Part shown: positions 1 to 6,333 of the stretch, one piece after another
How positions within the stretch are numbered: position 1 is the first letter of the stretch
Layout: each line of letters opens with the position of its first letter
Assembly: GCA_028704035.1 (NCBI GenBank)
Contig: JAQVLS010000065.1
Location: 1 to 7,924, forward strand
Reading direction: 5' to 3'
From: Desulfotomaculaceae bacterium
Lineage (GTDB): Bacteria > Bacillota > Desulfotomaculia > Desulfotomaculales > Pelotomaculaceae
Length of the DNA: 7,924 nucleotides
The notes under the pieces: generated by a model
Database searches by the model: none
What the model saw: only the letters and a program-made list of their open reading frames with translations
What the model was told of the DNA's origin: nothing
Program-made: the position numbers and the translations under genes

Positions 1-348
1 CCGACCTAAAATATGTCCCCCGGCTTCTTTCATCAAGGCGGCCAGGGCTGTATCCAGCACGTCCGACGAGGTCAGGCCCAGGTGAATGTACTTGGCCGCA
101 TCTCCCACGTATTCACCGACATTAGTTGTAAACGCGATCACGTCATGGTCGGTCACAGCTTCAATTTCAGCAATGCGCTGCACATTAAAGCTCGCCTTTT
201 CCTTAATAGCCGCCAGGGCCTCCCGCGGCACTTTACCCAGGTCGGCCATGGCCTCACAGGCAAAAATCTCGACATCCAGCCATTTGCGGTACTTGTTCTC
301 CTCCGACCAGATCTGTTTCATTCCCGGCAGGATATAACGGTCAATCAT
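1..348 (-). CDS. purB: Adenylosuccinate lyase, N-terminal 116 residues (runs off the left edge)
   Basis: Translating the minus strand from the ATG at 348-346 gives an uninterrupted 116 codons to the window edge, starting MIDRYILPGMKQIWSEENKY. This is the typical start of bacterial PurB. Further in are the family landmarks EAVTDHDVIAF (about residues 62-72) and HLGLTSSDVLDTA (about 90-102), the latter being the conserved TSSD substrate-binding/catalytic segment of the fumarase/aspartase superfamily. PurB removes fumarate from SAICAR to give AICAR and from adenylosuccinate to give AMP, in the cytosol. A GAGG ribosome site lies 6 bases before the ATG. It follows purE in the same direction after 162 bases and is probably in the same purine operon. 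The C-terminal three quarters are outside the window. Confidence 0.95.
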   Translation of the reverse strand, partial: MIDRYILPGMKQIWSEENKYRKWLDVEIFACEAMADLGKVPREALAAIKEKASFNVQRIAEIEAVTDHDVIAFTTNVGEYVGDAAKYIHLGLTSSDVLDTALAALMKEAGGHILGR

Positions 349-510
349 TGTAAGGCCTCATGATATTCATTCTAAAAGATGTTATCTATTGACAAGATTT
401 TAACATTTAAATAAGACTAGAAAATTTCGGGTTCTATTAATTGCTGTGCGCCCGATTACCTTATTAATTTGTTAATCTTGTTTAAATCATGTTAATTCTG
501 TGAAAATTTT
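349..510. other. purE-purB intergenic spacer (162 bp)
   Basis: AT-rich spacer between the purE stop and the purB start. I see no hairpin followed by a U-tract, so read-through from purE into purB is plausible. There are TTGTCA- and TTAACA-like hexamers but no convincing pair of -35/-10 boxes. The gap is wide for genes of one purine operon, which leaves room for a weak internal promoter or for mRNA processing. Confidence 0.4.
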
Positions 511-1038
511 TTACATGCCTTTCGGCTGCGCCAGGTAGCCTTCTACGCCCAGTTCGGCCAGCAGTGCATCCTTTTCACTGACTTGCCTGGCCAGTTTATC
601 CTTATAAGCGGCAACCCTTGCTCTTACGGCAGGATTGAACGAACCAATGATCTGGGCAGCCAGGATACCGGCGTTTTTGGCGCCGTTGATGGCCACAGTC
701 GCCACGGGTATGCCGGAAGGCATCTGTACCATGGCGTACAGGGCGTCCACACCTTTTAAGGCGCCTGATGCAATAGGGACGCCTATTACCGGCAGGGACG
801 TATAGGCGGCAATGACGCCGGGCAGGTGGGCCGCCCCGCCCGCACCGGCAATAATGACTGCCAGCCCGCGTGCCACGGCGCTCCGGGCGTAATCCGCCGT
901 TTTATCAGGCGCCCGGTGGGCGGAGGATATGACTACCTCGCTGGAAATACCCAGCTCGTCCAGAATGCGGGCAACCTCCTGCATGACCGGCAGGTCGGAA
1001 TCACTGCCCATTACAATGCCAACCAATGGTATCGCCAT
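511..1038 (-). CDS. purE: N5-carboxyaminoimidazole ribonucleotide mutase, class I PurE
   Basis: The 175-residue protein from ATG 1038-1036 has the class I PurE landmarks in order: [13 protein letters not shown] near residues 7-19 (phosphate binding), [10 protein letters not shown] near 38-47 (the catalytic SAHR histidine), and [15 protein letters not shown] near 64-78. PurE converts N5-CAIR to 4-carboxy-AIR in purine synthesis and forms a cytosolic octamer. The frame stays open seven codons further up to a TTG at 1059, but that TTG has no ribosome site. AAAGGA (about 12 bases before the ATG, a little far) and the family's usual N-terminus [15 protein letters not shown] favour 1038. The gene lies directly behind the riboswitch leader and is followed by purB. 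The length is normal for the family and nothing looks damaged. Confidence 0.96.
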   Translation of the reverse strand: MAIPLVGIVMGSDSDLPVMQEVARILDELGISSEVVISSAHRAPDKTADYARSAVARGLAVIIAGAGGAAHLPGVIAAYTSLPVIGVPIASGALKGVDALYAMVQMPSGIPVATVAINGAKNAGILAAQIIGSFNPAVRARVAAYKDKLARQVSEKDALLAELGVEGYLAQPKGM

Positions 1039-1085
1039 AGATTTTATTCGTCCTTTCAAATAGTTTATTTACCGCCATAAACGTG

Positions 1086-1138
1086 AAGCCCGGGCGTATA
1101 GGATTTCGTTCATGAGCGAAACCTGCCCGCCTGGGCTT
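1086..1138 (-). terminator. Expression-platform hairpin of the purE riboswitch (terminator-like)
   Basis: On the minus strand AAGCCCAGGCG pairs with CGCCCGGGCTT (10 of 11), enclosing an inner stem AGGTTTCG/CGAAATCCT with one bulge, so the whole unit folds as a long strong hairpin. Its 5' arm consists of the conserved 3' bases of the aptamer (AAGCCCAGGCGGGCAGG). Folding of the aptamer and folding of this hairpin are therefore mutually exclusive, as expected for a transcriptional switch. The run after the stem (CACGTTTATGG) is poor in U, so termination may be weak or pause-assisted. The plus-strand reading has a CTTTTAT tail, but no gene leads into it from that side. Confidence 0.65.
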
Positions 1139-1309
1139 TTATCCCTTACCGGTGTAGCATTCTGTCCAGAGGTTTGATCTGCGAGGTCCAAAATTCGGGA
1201 GTTCATAAACTTTCTCGAATCTCGAATCGCACTTCTACTTCGAAAATGCCTGCGCCGCTTGGACCAAACCGCCCTTTCGGGCGTGGAACCCTAGGCGCAC
1301 TTTCTCTCC
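1118..1309 (-). promoter_or_regulatory. ykkC-family riboswitch, subtype 2b-like (PRPP riboswitch) in the purE leader
   Basis: The minus strand carries the conserved ykkC blocks in order: CTAGGGTTCC (1294-1285), a CGCCC-GAAA-GGGCG stem (1283-1270), TTGGTCCAAG (about 1267-1258), then ACACCGG (1155-1149), GGGATAAAAGCCC (1145-1133) and AGGCGGGCAGGTTTC (1132-1118). GCGCC (1298-1294) pairs with GGCGC (1256-1252) as P1. The AGCCCAGGCGGGCAGGTTTC ending and the position before purE fit the PRPP-sensing subclass. Guanidine (subtype 1) and ppGpp (2a) relatives share the core but control transport, carboxylase or amino-acid genes. Known PRPP switches are genetic ON switches, so high PRPP should raise purE-purB expression. 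The third arm, between GCATT (1249-1245) and AATGC (1161-1157), is unusually long. No guanine aptamer precedes it. Confidence 0.88.
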
Positions 1310-1339
1310 CAGTTTTAAAATGTGGTTATTCATAAACAC

Positions 1340-1376
1340 AATAATTGCCCGTATCAATAGATCGGGCTGAATTATT
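1340..1376 (-). promoter_or_regulatory. Hairpin at the 5' end of the purE leader
   Basis: AATAATT-CA-GCCCG pairs with CGGGC-AATTATT across an 11-base loop, giving 12 base pairs with a 2-base bulge. It begins only a few bases after the transcription start predicted from the promoter at 1387-1416, and ends about 30 bases before the riboswitch. It could be a 5' stabilising stem. Alternatively it could act as a U-poor terminator for the DUF3231 gene upstream. I cannot separate these from sequence. Confidence 0.45.
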
Positions 1377-1386
1377 ATCCAATTTC

Positions 1387-1416
1387 ATATTACCAAATAT
1401 TAATAAATACTGTCAA
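1387..1416 (-). promoter_or_regulatory. Sigma-A-type promoter for purE-purB
   Basis: On the minus strand there is a perfect TTGACA (1416-1411), an 18-base spacer, then TAATAT (1392-1387) preceded by TGG, which makes an extended -10 box. Transcription would start near 1380, giving a leader of about 340 bases that contains the 5' hairpin and the whole riboswitch. The site lies just after the stop codon of the DUF3231 gene, so the purine genes have their own promoter. Confidence 0.65.
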
Positions 1417-1460
1417 TATAAAAGTACTTTTTTACTTAATATGCAAATTGCAACCGTATT

Positions 1461-2471
1461 CTACTTTTTGGGTTTAGTGAGCATATTTCGATCTTCCATC
1501 TGTGGGGGTTCTTCAAGCCAATTACGTTTAATCATTAATTTCCCCCCTTTGGAGGCAAATTGATACGTATCCATTGCAATTTCCGTGATTTTCATAGGAA
1601 GGTCGCTCCGAAGGCTTAAAGACGTACCTATTGCATTGGCGCCTAATCCAAAACTTGACAACAGAGTTGAGCAGAACATCATCATTTTATCAGAGAATGG
1701 CGGTGCAGTTGAATCGGTTGCCCTGCCAGCCCCTGTGCCCGGCGTCTGTATATCGCTATCCTGCATGATTTGAGTCAGGTTTGACACTATTTTCTTGGCC
1801 AATTCCTTGCCTTCAATGAAATAGTCAGTGACTTCGCTTTCCGTTGCAGCTTGAGCAAATCCGGTCATGAGTTGTGTCCCCATTACATTTGATTCTATAA
1901 CATTATAAATATGCGCTATTTCTACAGTGTTCAAAGACCGCTTATTGCCAAACAGCTTAATACCCTTCATATAATCTTTCTGCTCAATGAATTGCACCTC
2001 TTTAGGCATGGATACATAGGGGGGCCTGGCTAGGGCGCCCTTTTTTTGAAGAAGATGGGTACACCTGTCATAAGTTTTCTTCGGTACATCTATACAGCGT
2101 TTATAAAAGTCAACTATGTCACTCCTATATGCCATTCCTAGATGCAACGCATAAAACCCCAGAGAAAGTTTCATCATCACACGTAAAAACATTATGTCAA
2201 AGTAGTTATCCCAAAGTGGAGGAGCATCCTTGTGTACATCATTAGAGGTAAAAGCTATAGGTATTGCAGCCCCTTCATTATTAAGTATCTGCTCGATTTC
2301 ATCATTAAGTTTTGTGTTACTAGTATAAAGAAATGACATGATATCCTTTGCATCTTTATCGTTTTCCTTTTCCACAAAATAATCCAGCATCCGCAACAGC
2401 AATGCATTTTTTTGGTATGTCATCCACAATGTACCCAATTCGCTTGATGTAATCGGTATATCCTTTGCCAA
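1461..2471 (-). CDS. DUF3231 family protein (duplicated ferritin-like fold)
   Basis: This protein of about 336 residues consists of two homologous halves, as is usual for DUF3231 proteins of spore-forming Firmicutes. Each half opens with an L-T/N-x-x-E-I/L motif (ITSSELGTLWMTY near residues 6-18; LNTVEIAHIYNVI near 180-192) and contains an AxPPYVSMPKEVQFIE- or DSTAPPFSDKMMMF-type linker. The ending NWLEEPPQMEDR is also characteristic. It is predicted helical, soluble and without a signal peptide. The biochemical function is unknown; relatives are often linked to sporulation or the coat. Start: the frame runs up to a TTG at 2486, but GGAGGA sits 7 bases before the in-frame TTG at 2471, so I prefer 2471. 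The 2486 TTG has only AAAGGA 4-5 bases away. It is transcribed away from the efflux cassette and sits between that cassette and the purine genes. I see no clear promoter for it. Confidence 0.85.
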   Translation of the reverse strand: MAKDIPITSSELGTLWMTYQKNALLLRMLDYFVEKENDKDAKDIMSFLYTSNTKLNDEIEQILNNEGAAIPIAFTSNDVHKDAPPLWDNYFDIMFLRVMMKLSLGFYALHLGMAYRSDIVDFYKRCIDVPKKTYDRCTHLLQKKGALARPPYVSMPKEVQFIEQKDYMKGIKLFGNKRSLNTVEIAHIYNVIESNVMGTQLMTGFAQAATESEVTDYFIEGKELAKKIVSNLTQIMQDSDIQTPGTGAGRATDSTAPPFSDKMMMFCSTLLSSFGLGANAIGTSLSLRSDLPMKITEIAMDTYQFASKGGKLMIKRNWLEEPPQMEDRNMLTKPKK

Positions 2472-2486
2472 AGTTTTGTCCTCCAA

Positions 2487-2693
2487 TTAGTCCTTTTAAT
2501 AAATATATCTTTTCTAAAAATAGCGATTTTATTCCTAGCGCTTATGGTTTCCTTCGATGGTGCTGAGCCAGAAAAGTGCAAGAGTGGGTCAGTCAGGAAA
2601 AAGCTGCTGCGCAGACACCATATTTTAGGAGGGGGGTTTCTGCCGTCCCCTTGTATTCCCTGTGCTTGACAGGTACTTTAGGAGAGTTATAAA
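2487..2693. other. Divergent intergenic region between the DUF3231 gene and tetR
   Basis: About 200 bases with no plausible gene. The left part is AT-rich (leader of the DUF3231 gene) and has a weak GAATA box reminiscent of a forespore-sigma -35, but no matching -10. The middle (about 2540-2640) is G-rich and unassigned. The right end carries the candidate tetR promoter and operator described separately. Confidence 0.4.
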
Positions 2694-2695
2694 AT
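2659..2695 (+). promoter_or_regulatory. Candidate promoter and operator of the tetR-efflux operon
   Basis: TTGACA (2666-2671), an 18-base spacer and TAAAAT (2690-2695) form a near-consensus promoter. An inverted repeat CCTGT-GCTTG-ACAGG (2659-2673) overlaps the -35 box, a natural place for an autorepressing TetR protein to bind. Two cautions: the arms are only 5 bp, and the -10 box overlaps the ATG at 2694, so a transcript from this promoter would lack that start codon. Confidence 0.4.
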
Positions 2696-3374
2696 GACAA
2701 CTAGAACTTACCGGTCAAAAACAGAACTAACTATTCAGGGGGACGGTAGTGTGGTCAGTATGCGGGAAAAAGAGAAGAAATTTAAAAGGCAATTGATTGC
2801 CGATGCAGCTTATGGCTTGCTGTCGGAGAAGCCGTATGAATCAGTTACGGTAGATGATATTGCCAGGGCTGCCGGATGCGGGAAAGGGACATTGTATCAA
2901 TATTTTGAGAACAAAGATCATATCTTGGCCTATCTGGTTTCTCGGGATCTAGAAAAGCTGTGCATGAAATTAAAAGAAAAATGTATAAGCAATCCTGACA
3001 TACAGGAGGCAATTTTTCAGTATCTGCTCTTGCAATACTATTTTTATCTGGACAATCAAATTTTCTCTTCTTGGCTAAGGGTCAGTCTGGGAGAGACTGT
3101 TCGTCCGGAATGGGCCCAGGAAGTGTTGGAGCAGCGGGAAAACAAAATCAAAATGGTGGCTCAGCTTTTAGACAGAGGAGTGCAGGAAAAGGCTCTAATT
3201 GAAGTAGATGCTCTGCAGTTGGCCCGCTTGATGGAAAATATTTTCCGGGATATTACCTACAGTCTGCTGGATAAAAAGCCGGACGAAGAAGAGGTGGAGA
3301 GGCTTCTGGAACTGGTAAAGAAGGTTATCGGTAATGGGATATTTTTAAACCGGGCTTTTGATGGCCGGCAATAA
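2694..3374 (+). CDS. TetR/AcrR-family transcriptional regulator
   Basis: A 226-residue protein with a classical TetR DNA-binding domain. After a basic REKEKKFKRQ helix, the segment from about residue 45 to 80 (YESVTVDDIARAAGCGKGTLYQYFENKDHILAYLV) is the tetR helix-turn-helix with the usual G-K-G-T-L-Y-x-Y-F recognition helix. The C-terminal part is helical and variable, as expected for a ligand and dimer domain, and I cannot name the inducer. The gene opens the efflux operon (adaptor start 38 bases after its stop), so it probably represses the transporter genes and itself. Start: ATG 2694 has AGGAGAG 7 bases upstream. A GTG at 2751 has GGGGGA 7 bases upstream, gives 207 residues closer to family length, and would suit the promoter at 2666-2695. 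Both remain possible. Confidence 0.9.
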   Translation: MTTRTYRSKTELTIQGDGSVVSMREKEKKFKRQLIADAAYGLLSEKPYESVTVDDIARAAGCGKGTLYQYFENKDHILAYLVSRDLEKLCMKLKEKCISNPDIQEAIFQYLLLQYYFYLDNQIFSSWLRVSLGETVRPEWAQEVLEQRENKIKMVAQLLDRGVQEKALIEVDALQLARLMENIFRDITYSLLDKKPDEEEVERLLELVKKVIGNGIFLNRAFDGRQ

Positions 3375-3411
3375 GCTATAGATTACTGGTTGAAAAGGGG
3401 GATTACATAAA

Positions 3412-4026
3412 ATGGATTACCTGGGGGATTTAAAAAAGAAAAAAATTACGGTATTGGCATTGTTTTTAATCATAATTGCTGGAACCGTACTCATCCTGGG
3501 AGGACATTTGCAGGGGCAGCATAAAGCCCTAGCCGAGGAGCGGGGGAAACTTACTGCCACAGGAACAGTTGAGGCAAAGACAGTTATGTGTTCGTTCAAA
3601 ATACCAGGCAGGGTTGACTGCCTGCAGGTACAAGAAGGAGATGCAGTGGAAAAAGGACAGGAACTAGCTGTTCTCGATCAAAGGGAATTAGAGGCTAAAC
3701 TCCGTCAGGCCCAGGGAGGCAAGGAAGCTGTTCAGGGCCAGGCATCACAGGCCAATATCGCTATTCCATTAACTAGCCAGCAGATTGAGGCTAAAGTCCA
3801 ACAGGCACAGGCTATGGTTGCTAAAGCCCAGGTAGGGGTTACCAATGCACAGCAGCAGTTGGAACGGGTGCAGTCCCTTCGAGAGTGCGAGGCAGTTTCG
3901 CAAAGCACCCTGGACGAGGCGCAGAATGCTTACGGCGCCGCGAAACAGGACCTAGAGGCAGCTCAGGGGCAGCTGAATGAAGCCATGGCTGCTCGCATAC
4001 AGGTACAGGTGGCTGACTGCAGCTAG
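3412..4026 (+). CDS. HlyD-type adaptor, N-terminal fragment
   Basis: This 204-residue fragment begins with a lysine-rich cytoplasmic tip (residues 8-11), followed by one membrane segment (about 12-31, ITVLALFLIIIAGTVLILGG). The first half of the biotinyl-lipoyl domain follows (TGTVEAKTVMCSFKIPGRV near 50-68, then VQEGDAVEKGQELAVLD at 73-89). A long alanine/glutamine-rich coiled-coil hairpin (about 92-200) comes after that. There is no lipobox, so it would be anchored by the helix and not as a lipoprotein. AAGGGGG lies about 10 bases before the ATG. The frame ends in VADCS-TAG, in the middle of the returning coiled-coil helix. Alone it would lack the second lipoyl half and the beta-barrel, and should not be a working adaptor. 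Confidence 0.8.
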   Translation: MDYLGDLKKKKITVLALFLIIIAGTVLILGGHLQGQHKALAEERGKLTATGTVEAKTVMCSFKIPGRVDCLQVQEGDAVEKGQELAVLDQRELEAKLRQAQGGKEAVQGQASQANIAIPLTSQQIEAKVQQAQAMVAKAQVGVTNAQQQLERVQSLRECEAVSQSTLDEAQNAYGAAKQDLEAAQGQLNEAMAARIQVQVADCS

Positions 4027-4468
4027 TGGCCTATGTCAGCAAGCAGAGGGCGCCGTTGCAGAAGCAGAAGCCTATATGGAAAATGCAGTACTGAAAGCTC
4101 CCTGCTCAGGATACATTACGGCTCAGTATCTGGAAGAGGGTGAAATGCTGAATGCCGGAACTCCAGTTTTCGAAATTACCGATTTAAACAATACATTTGT
4201 GAAAGTATTTATCGATGAAAAAAAGATTGGTCGGGTAACAGTTGGGCAGGCGGCAGAAATATCATTAGATGCATACCCAGGACAGAGCTTCCCTGGCAAG
4301 GTTGTCTGGGTCAATGCTGCAGGACAGTTTGCAGTGAAAAAAGCGATTAGTGAACAACACGCGCATGATATTCGCAGCTTTGAAGTGAAAATCGAGGTGC
4401 CCAATGATAAATTACAGTTAAAAACGGGTATGACGGCATCGGTAAAAATCATCGAGGGGGAGAAATAA
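3977..4468 (+). CDS. HlyD-type adaptor, C-terminal fragment (shifted frame)
   Basis: Frame +2 opens at TGA-ATG (3974-3979) and runs to TAA at 4466-4468. Genuine family similarity begins only near 4038 with QQAEGAVAEAEAYMENAVLKAP, the end of the coiled coil. Next is the second lipoyl half (SGYITAQYLEEGEMLNAGTPVFEI), then a beta-barrel region (FVKVFIDEKKIGRV to LKTGMTASVKIIEG). The first 20 or so residues of this frame overlap the upstream fragment out of register and are probably not authentic. AGGGG lies 8 bases before ATG 3977, so independent translation is possible. The product would have no membrane anchor. The stop is 2 bases before the ATPase start, which indicates translational coupling. 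Confidence 0.65.
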   Translation: MKPWLLAYRYRWLTAASGLCQQAEGAVAEAEAYMENAVLKAPCSGYITAQYLEEGEMLNAGTPVFEITDLNNTFVKVFIDEKKIGRVTVGQAAEISLDAYPGQSFPGKVVWVNAAGQFAVKKAISEQHAHDIRSFEVKIEVPNDKLQLKTGMTASVKIIEGEK

Positions 4469-4470
4469 AC

Positions 4471-5193
4471 ATGGATGCAATAGAGACTAACCCCATGATT
4501 AGAGTAGAAGATCTGCAGCAGGTCATATCCCGGCAGGTGGTGCTAGATAGGATTAACCTTACTGTTGAAAGAGGAGAATGTCTGGGCATTTTCGGAACAC
4601 GGGGGAGTGGTAAAACATCCCTGCTGCACATTCTGGCCGGCATTGATCGATTTTATTCCGGAAGTGTTGAGGTTATGGGATGCAAATTGCCCCGACAGCA
4701 AGAATTTAAAAAGAAAATGGGTTTGCTCACCCAGAAGCAGAGTTTATTTCGCGATCTCAGAACGGGAGAAAATATTGATTTTATAGCGGGCCTCAAAGGG
4801 GCTGCAAAGCAAGATATGGAAGAAGTTGTGGAAGAGTATGAATTGCAGGATTATTTAAAAGAGCCGGTAAGCCGTTTAGATGCGGGTGTATATCAACGGG
4901 TGTCCCTGGCGTGCGCCATGCTTAACAGGCCTGAATTGTTGATATTAGATGAAGCGATTAAGGATATTGATATTTACTCACGCTGTCTAATTGTTAATAA
5001 ATTGACTGAATTTAAAGGCCAGGGAGGGACTCTGCTGTGCGGCTTCAGTAATATTGAGTTTTGTCCCCAAATGGACCGGGTAGGGTGGTTGGAAGATCGA
5101 AAAATGAGTCTGATGAGCCCGACCCAAGTACAGGAGAAATGGGAGAGATTGGTCAGCGATGCAGGCCATAAGATGGGCACAGCAAATGCGTAA
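4471..5193 (+). CDS. ABC transporter ATP-binding protein with degenerate motifs
   Basis: A 240-residue single ABC domain. Walker A is GTRGSGKTS (residues 42-50), the Q-loop Gln is in LLTQ (85-88), and Walker B is LLILDE (156-161) with the catalytic Glu161 kept. Other parts are off consensus. The LSGGQ signature reads LDAGV (136-140), the D-loop reads KDID (164-167), and the switch histidine position in GGTLLCGFS (185-193) is Ser193. Family knowledge says the first ATPase half of YbhF/RbbA-like exporters is often degenerate and works beside a canonical half, but no second ATPase gene is present here. It should sit on the cytoplasmic face and drive the two permeases downstream. GAGGGGG lies about 10 bases before the ATG, which starts 2 bases after the adaptor stop. 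ATP binding looks likely; hydrolysis on its own looks doubtful. Confidence 0.88.
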   Translation: MDAIETNPMIRVEDLQQVISRQVVLDRINLTVERGECLGIFGTRGSGKTSLLHILAGIDRFYSGSVEVMGCKLPRQQEFKKKMGLLTQKQSLFRDLRTGENIDFIAGLKGAAKQDMEEVVEEYELQDYLKEPVSRLDAGVYQRVSLACAMLNRPELLILDEAIKDIDIYSRCLIVNKLTEFKGQGGTLLCGFSNIEFCPQMDRVGWLEDRKMSLMSPTQVQEKWERLVSDAGHKMGTANA

Positions 5194-6328
5194 TTATTTA
5201 ATCATCATGCGCCGGGAATTTTATTACATGTGGCAGGATCGGGTTCTCCGTTATGTTTTGATAATCGGGCCGGTTCTGGCGATTTTGTTCTTTTCCTATT
5301 TATATAGCTTTCAGAATGTAACGGATATTCCTTCAGCGGTAGTGGATCTGGATCACAGTGCGCAAAGCAGAGAATTAATCAGACAATTGAGCAATGCTGA
5401 GAATCTGAAGATCGAAAATTATCCCGAGACTTATAAAGAACTTGAATCCTTGATCGACCAAGGCATTGCAGCGGTGGGCATCGTGATCCCTGAAAATTAT
5501 GGCCAGGATATTATGAGTGGCAAGCAGACCCGGATTCTAGGAATTATTGATGGCAGCAATATGATATATGCGACCAATGCTTCCAGTACACTCATACAAG
5601 TTACGGGTATGATTAGCGCTGAGACAGGAATCAAGACCATGGTGGGTATGGGGATGAACCTCCAGGAAGCGACAGAGGCTTACCAAGCGATAGAATTTAA
5701 AGAAGAAGCCTGGTATAACCCAACCCTTAATTATGCATATTTTTTGATACTGGCCCTGGCTTTAAATATGTGGCAGCAGTGCTGTGTAATGGCAGCGGCA
5801 GTCAACATAATTGGTGAAACCGGGGTTAAGAGCTGGCCGCAGGTGAAGGCTTCCGGATTCTCAAAATGGAAGTTTTTTCTCCCCAAATCGCTCATGCATT
5901 TGATCATTTTCATGGCCCTGGTGCTGCCCATCTATTATATTGGTTTCGTGCTGGTCAAACTGCCTCTTTGCTGCAGCTTCGGGAGTTTAATGGGTTTTAC
6001 TCTGGTCTTTGCCCTGGCAATACATAGTATGGGAACCATGATGTCCAGCCTTACTAATAATGCAGTTGATTCGACCCGCTTTGGGATGATAGTAGCTTTG
6101 CCGTCTTTCATATTGTGCGGATATACCTGGCCACTGGAATCGATGCCGGCGGTGATTTCTAAAGCAGCCTGGATATTGCCACAAACCTGGTTTTTCCAGG
6201 GCTTTAATCACATGACTTTTAAAGGGGCCGAATTCCATGCCATGAAGGGATATTATCTGGGATTGTTGATTATAACAGTGGTCTGCTATGCAGTCAGTAT
6301 GATGGCAACTGCCCGGTCAGAGAGGTGA
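5186..6328 (+). CDS. ABC-2 type permease, first of a paralogous pair (YbhS/YbhR/YhhJ-like)
   Basis: From ATG 5186 this is a 380-residue membrane protein with the ABC-2 layout. It has one N-terminal membrane segment (about 22-42), a large extracytoplasmic domain (about 45-175, with AVVDLDHS at 51-58), then about five C-terminal membrane segments (roughly 183-205, 235-258, 266-288, 298-313, 356-374). The CGYTWPLESMP motif (311-321) precedes a re-entrant or last loop. The frame is open up to ATG 5159, preceded by GGGAGAG 11 bases away. I prefer 5186 because VDLDHS, WYNP and TWP then fall at exactly the same residue numbers as in the second permease. It overlaps the ATPase stop by 8 bases. The coupling loop reads GETGVKSWPQ (210-219) instead of the usual EKERGT type. 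Confidence 0.88.
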   Translation: MRNYLIIMRREFYYMWQDRVLRYVLIIGPVLAILFFSYLYSFQNVTDIPSAVVDLDHSAQSRELIRQLSNAENLKIENYPETYKELESLIDQGIAAVGIVIPENYGQDIMSGKQTRILGIIDGSNMIYATNASSTLIQVTGMISAETGIKTMVGMGMNLQEATEAYQAIEFKEEAWYNPTLNYAYFLILALALNMWQQCCVMAAAVNIIGETGVKSWPQVKASGFSKWKFFLPKSLMHLIIFMALVLPIYYIGFVLVKLPLCCSFGSLMGFTLVFALAIHSMGTMMSSLTNNAVDSTRFGMIVALPSFILCGYTWPLESMPAVISKAAWILPQTWFFQGFNHMTFKGAEFHAMKGYYLGLLIITVVCYAVSMMATARSER

Positions 6329-6333
6329 CCATT

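Larger units (their letters stand above)
3412..4468 (+). pseudogene. HlyD-type membrane fusion protein gene split by a +1 frameshift
   Basis: Two overlapping frames together make one adaptor of about 350 residues. The first holds the membrane anchor, the first half of the biotinyl-lipoyl domain and most of the coiled-coil hairpin. The second holds the returning helix, the second lipoyl half and the beta-barrel. The span is 1057 bases, one more than a multiple of three, which means one extra base or two missing. The break lies near 4005-4030, where family similarity changes frame and the first frame meets TAG (4024-4026). The product would be the periplasmic or extracytoplasmic adaptor of a YbhG/YhiI-like ABC exporter. 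A sequencing or assembly error is as likely as a true mutation. I see no recognised programmed-shift signal. Confidence 0.8.

Noticed and set aside
13..363. A long open frame on the plus strand over the purB region.
   Set aside because: It is the mirror of the PurB frame, has no family features, and the minus-strand translation is clearly PurB.
1039..1059. Upstream TTG start adding seven residues to PurE.
   Set aside because: No ribosome site precedes it, and the AAAGGA site lies inside the added stretch. The family N-terminus starts at the ATG at 1038.
1086..1140. CCGCCTGGGC on the plus strand resembles the 3' block of the ZTP (pfl) riboswitch, which also precedes purine genes.
   Set aside because: It is on the wrong strand for purE, and the required upstream ZTP blocks are absent. 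The bases are explained by the 3' arm of the ykkC expression platform on the other strand.
2487..2540. A GAATA box upstream of the DUF3231 gene as a forespore-sigma promoter.
   Set aside because: No acceptable -10 box lies at the required spacing.
2540..2640. G-rich leader segment upstream of tetR considered as a riboswitch or small RNA.
   Set aside because: I could not match it to any known riboswitch core, and it lacks a long stable pairing.
4005..4030. Programmed +1 frameshift in the adaptor gene.
   Set aside because: The site has no RF2-like CTT-TGA slip or other known signal, the stop is TAG, and adaptors of this family are not known to need recoding. Mutation or sequence error is simpler.
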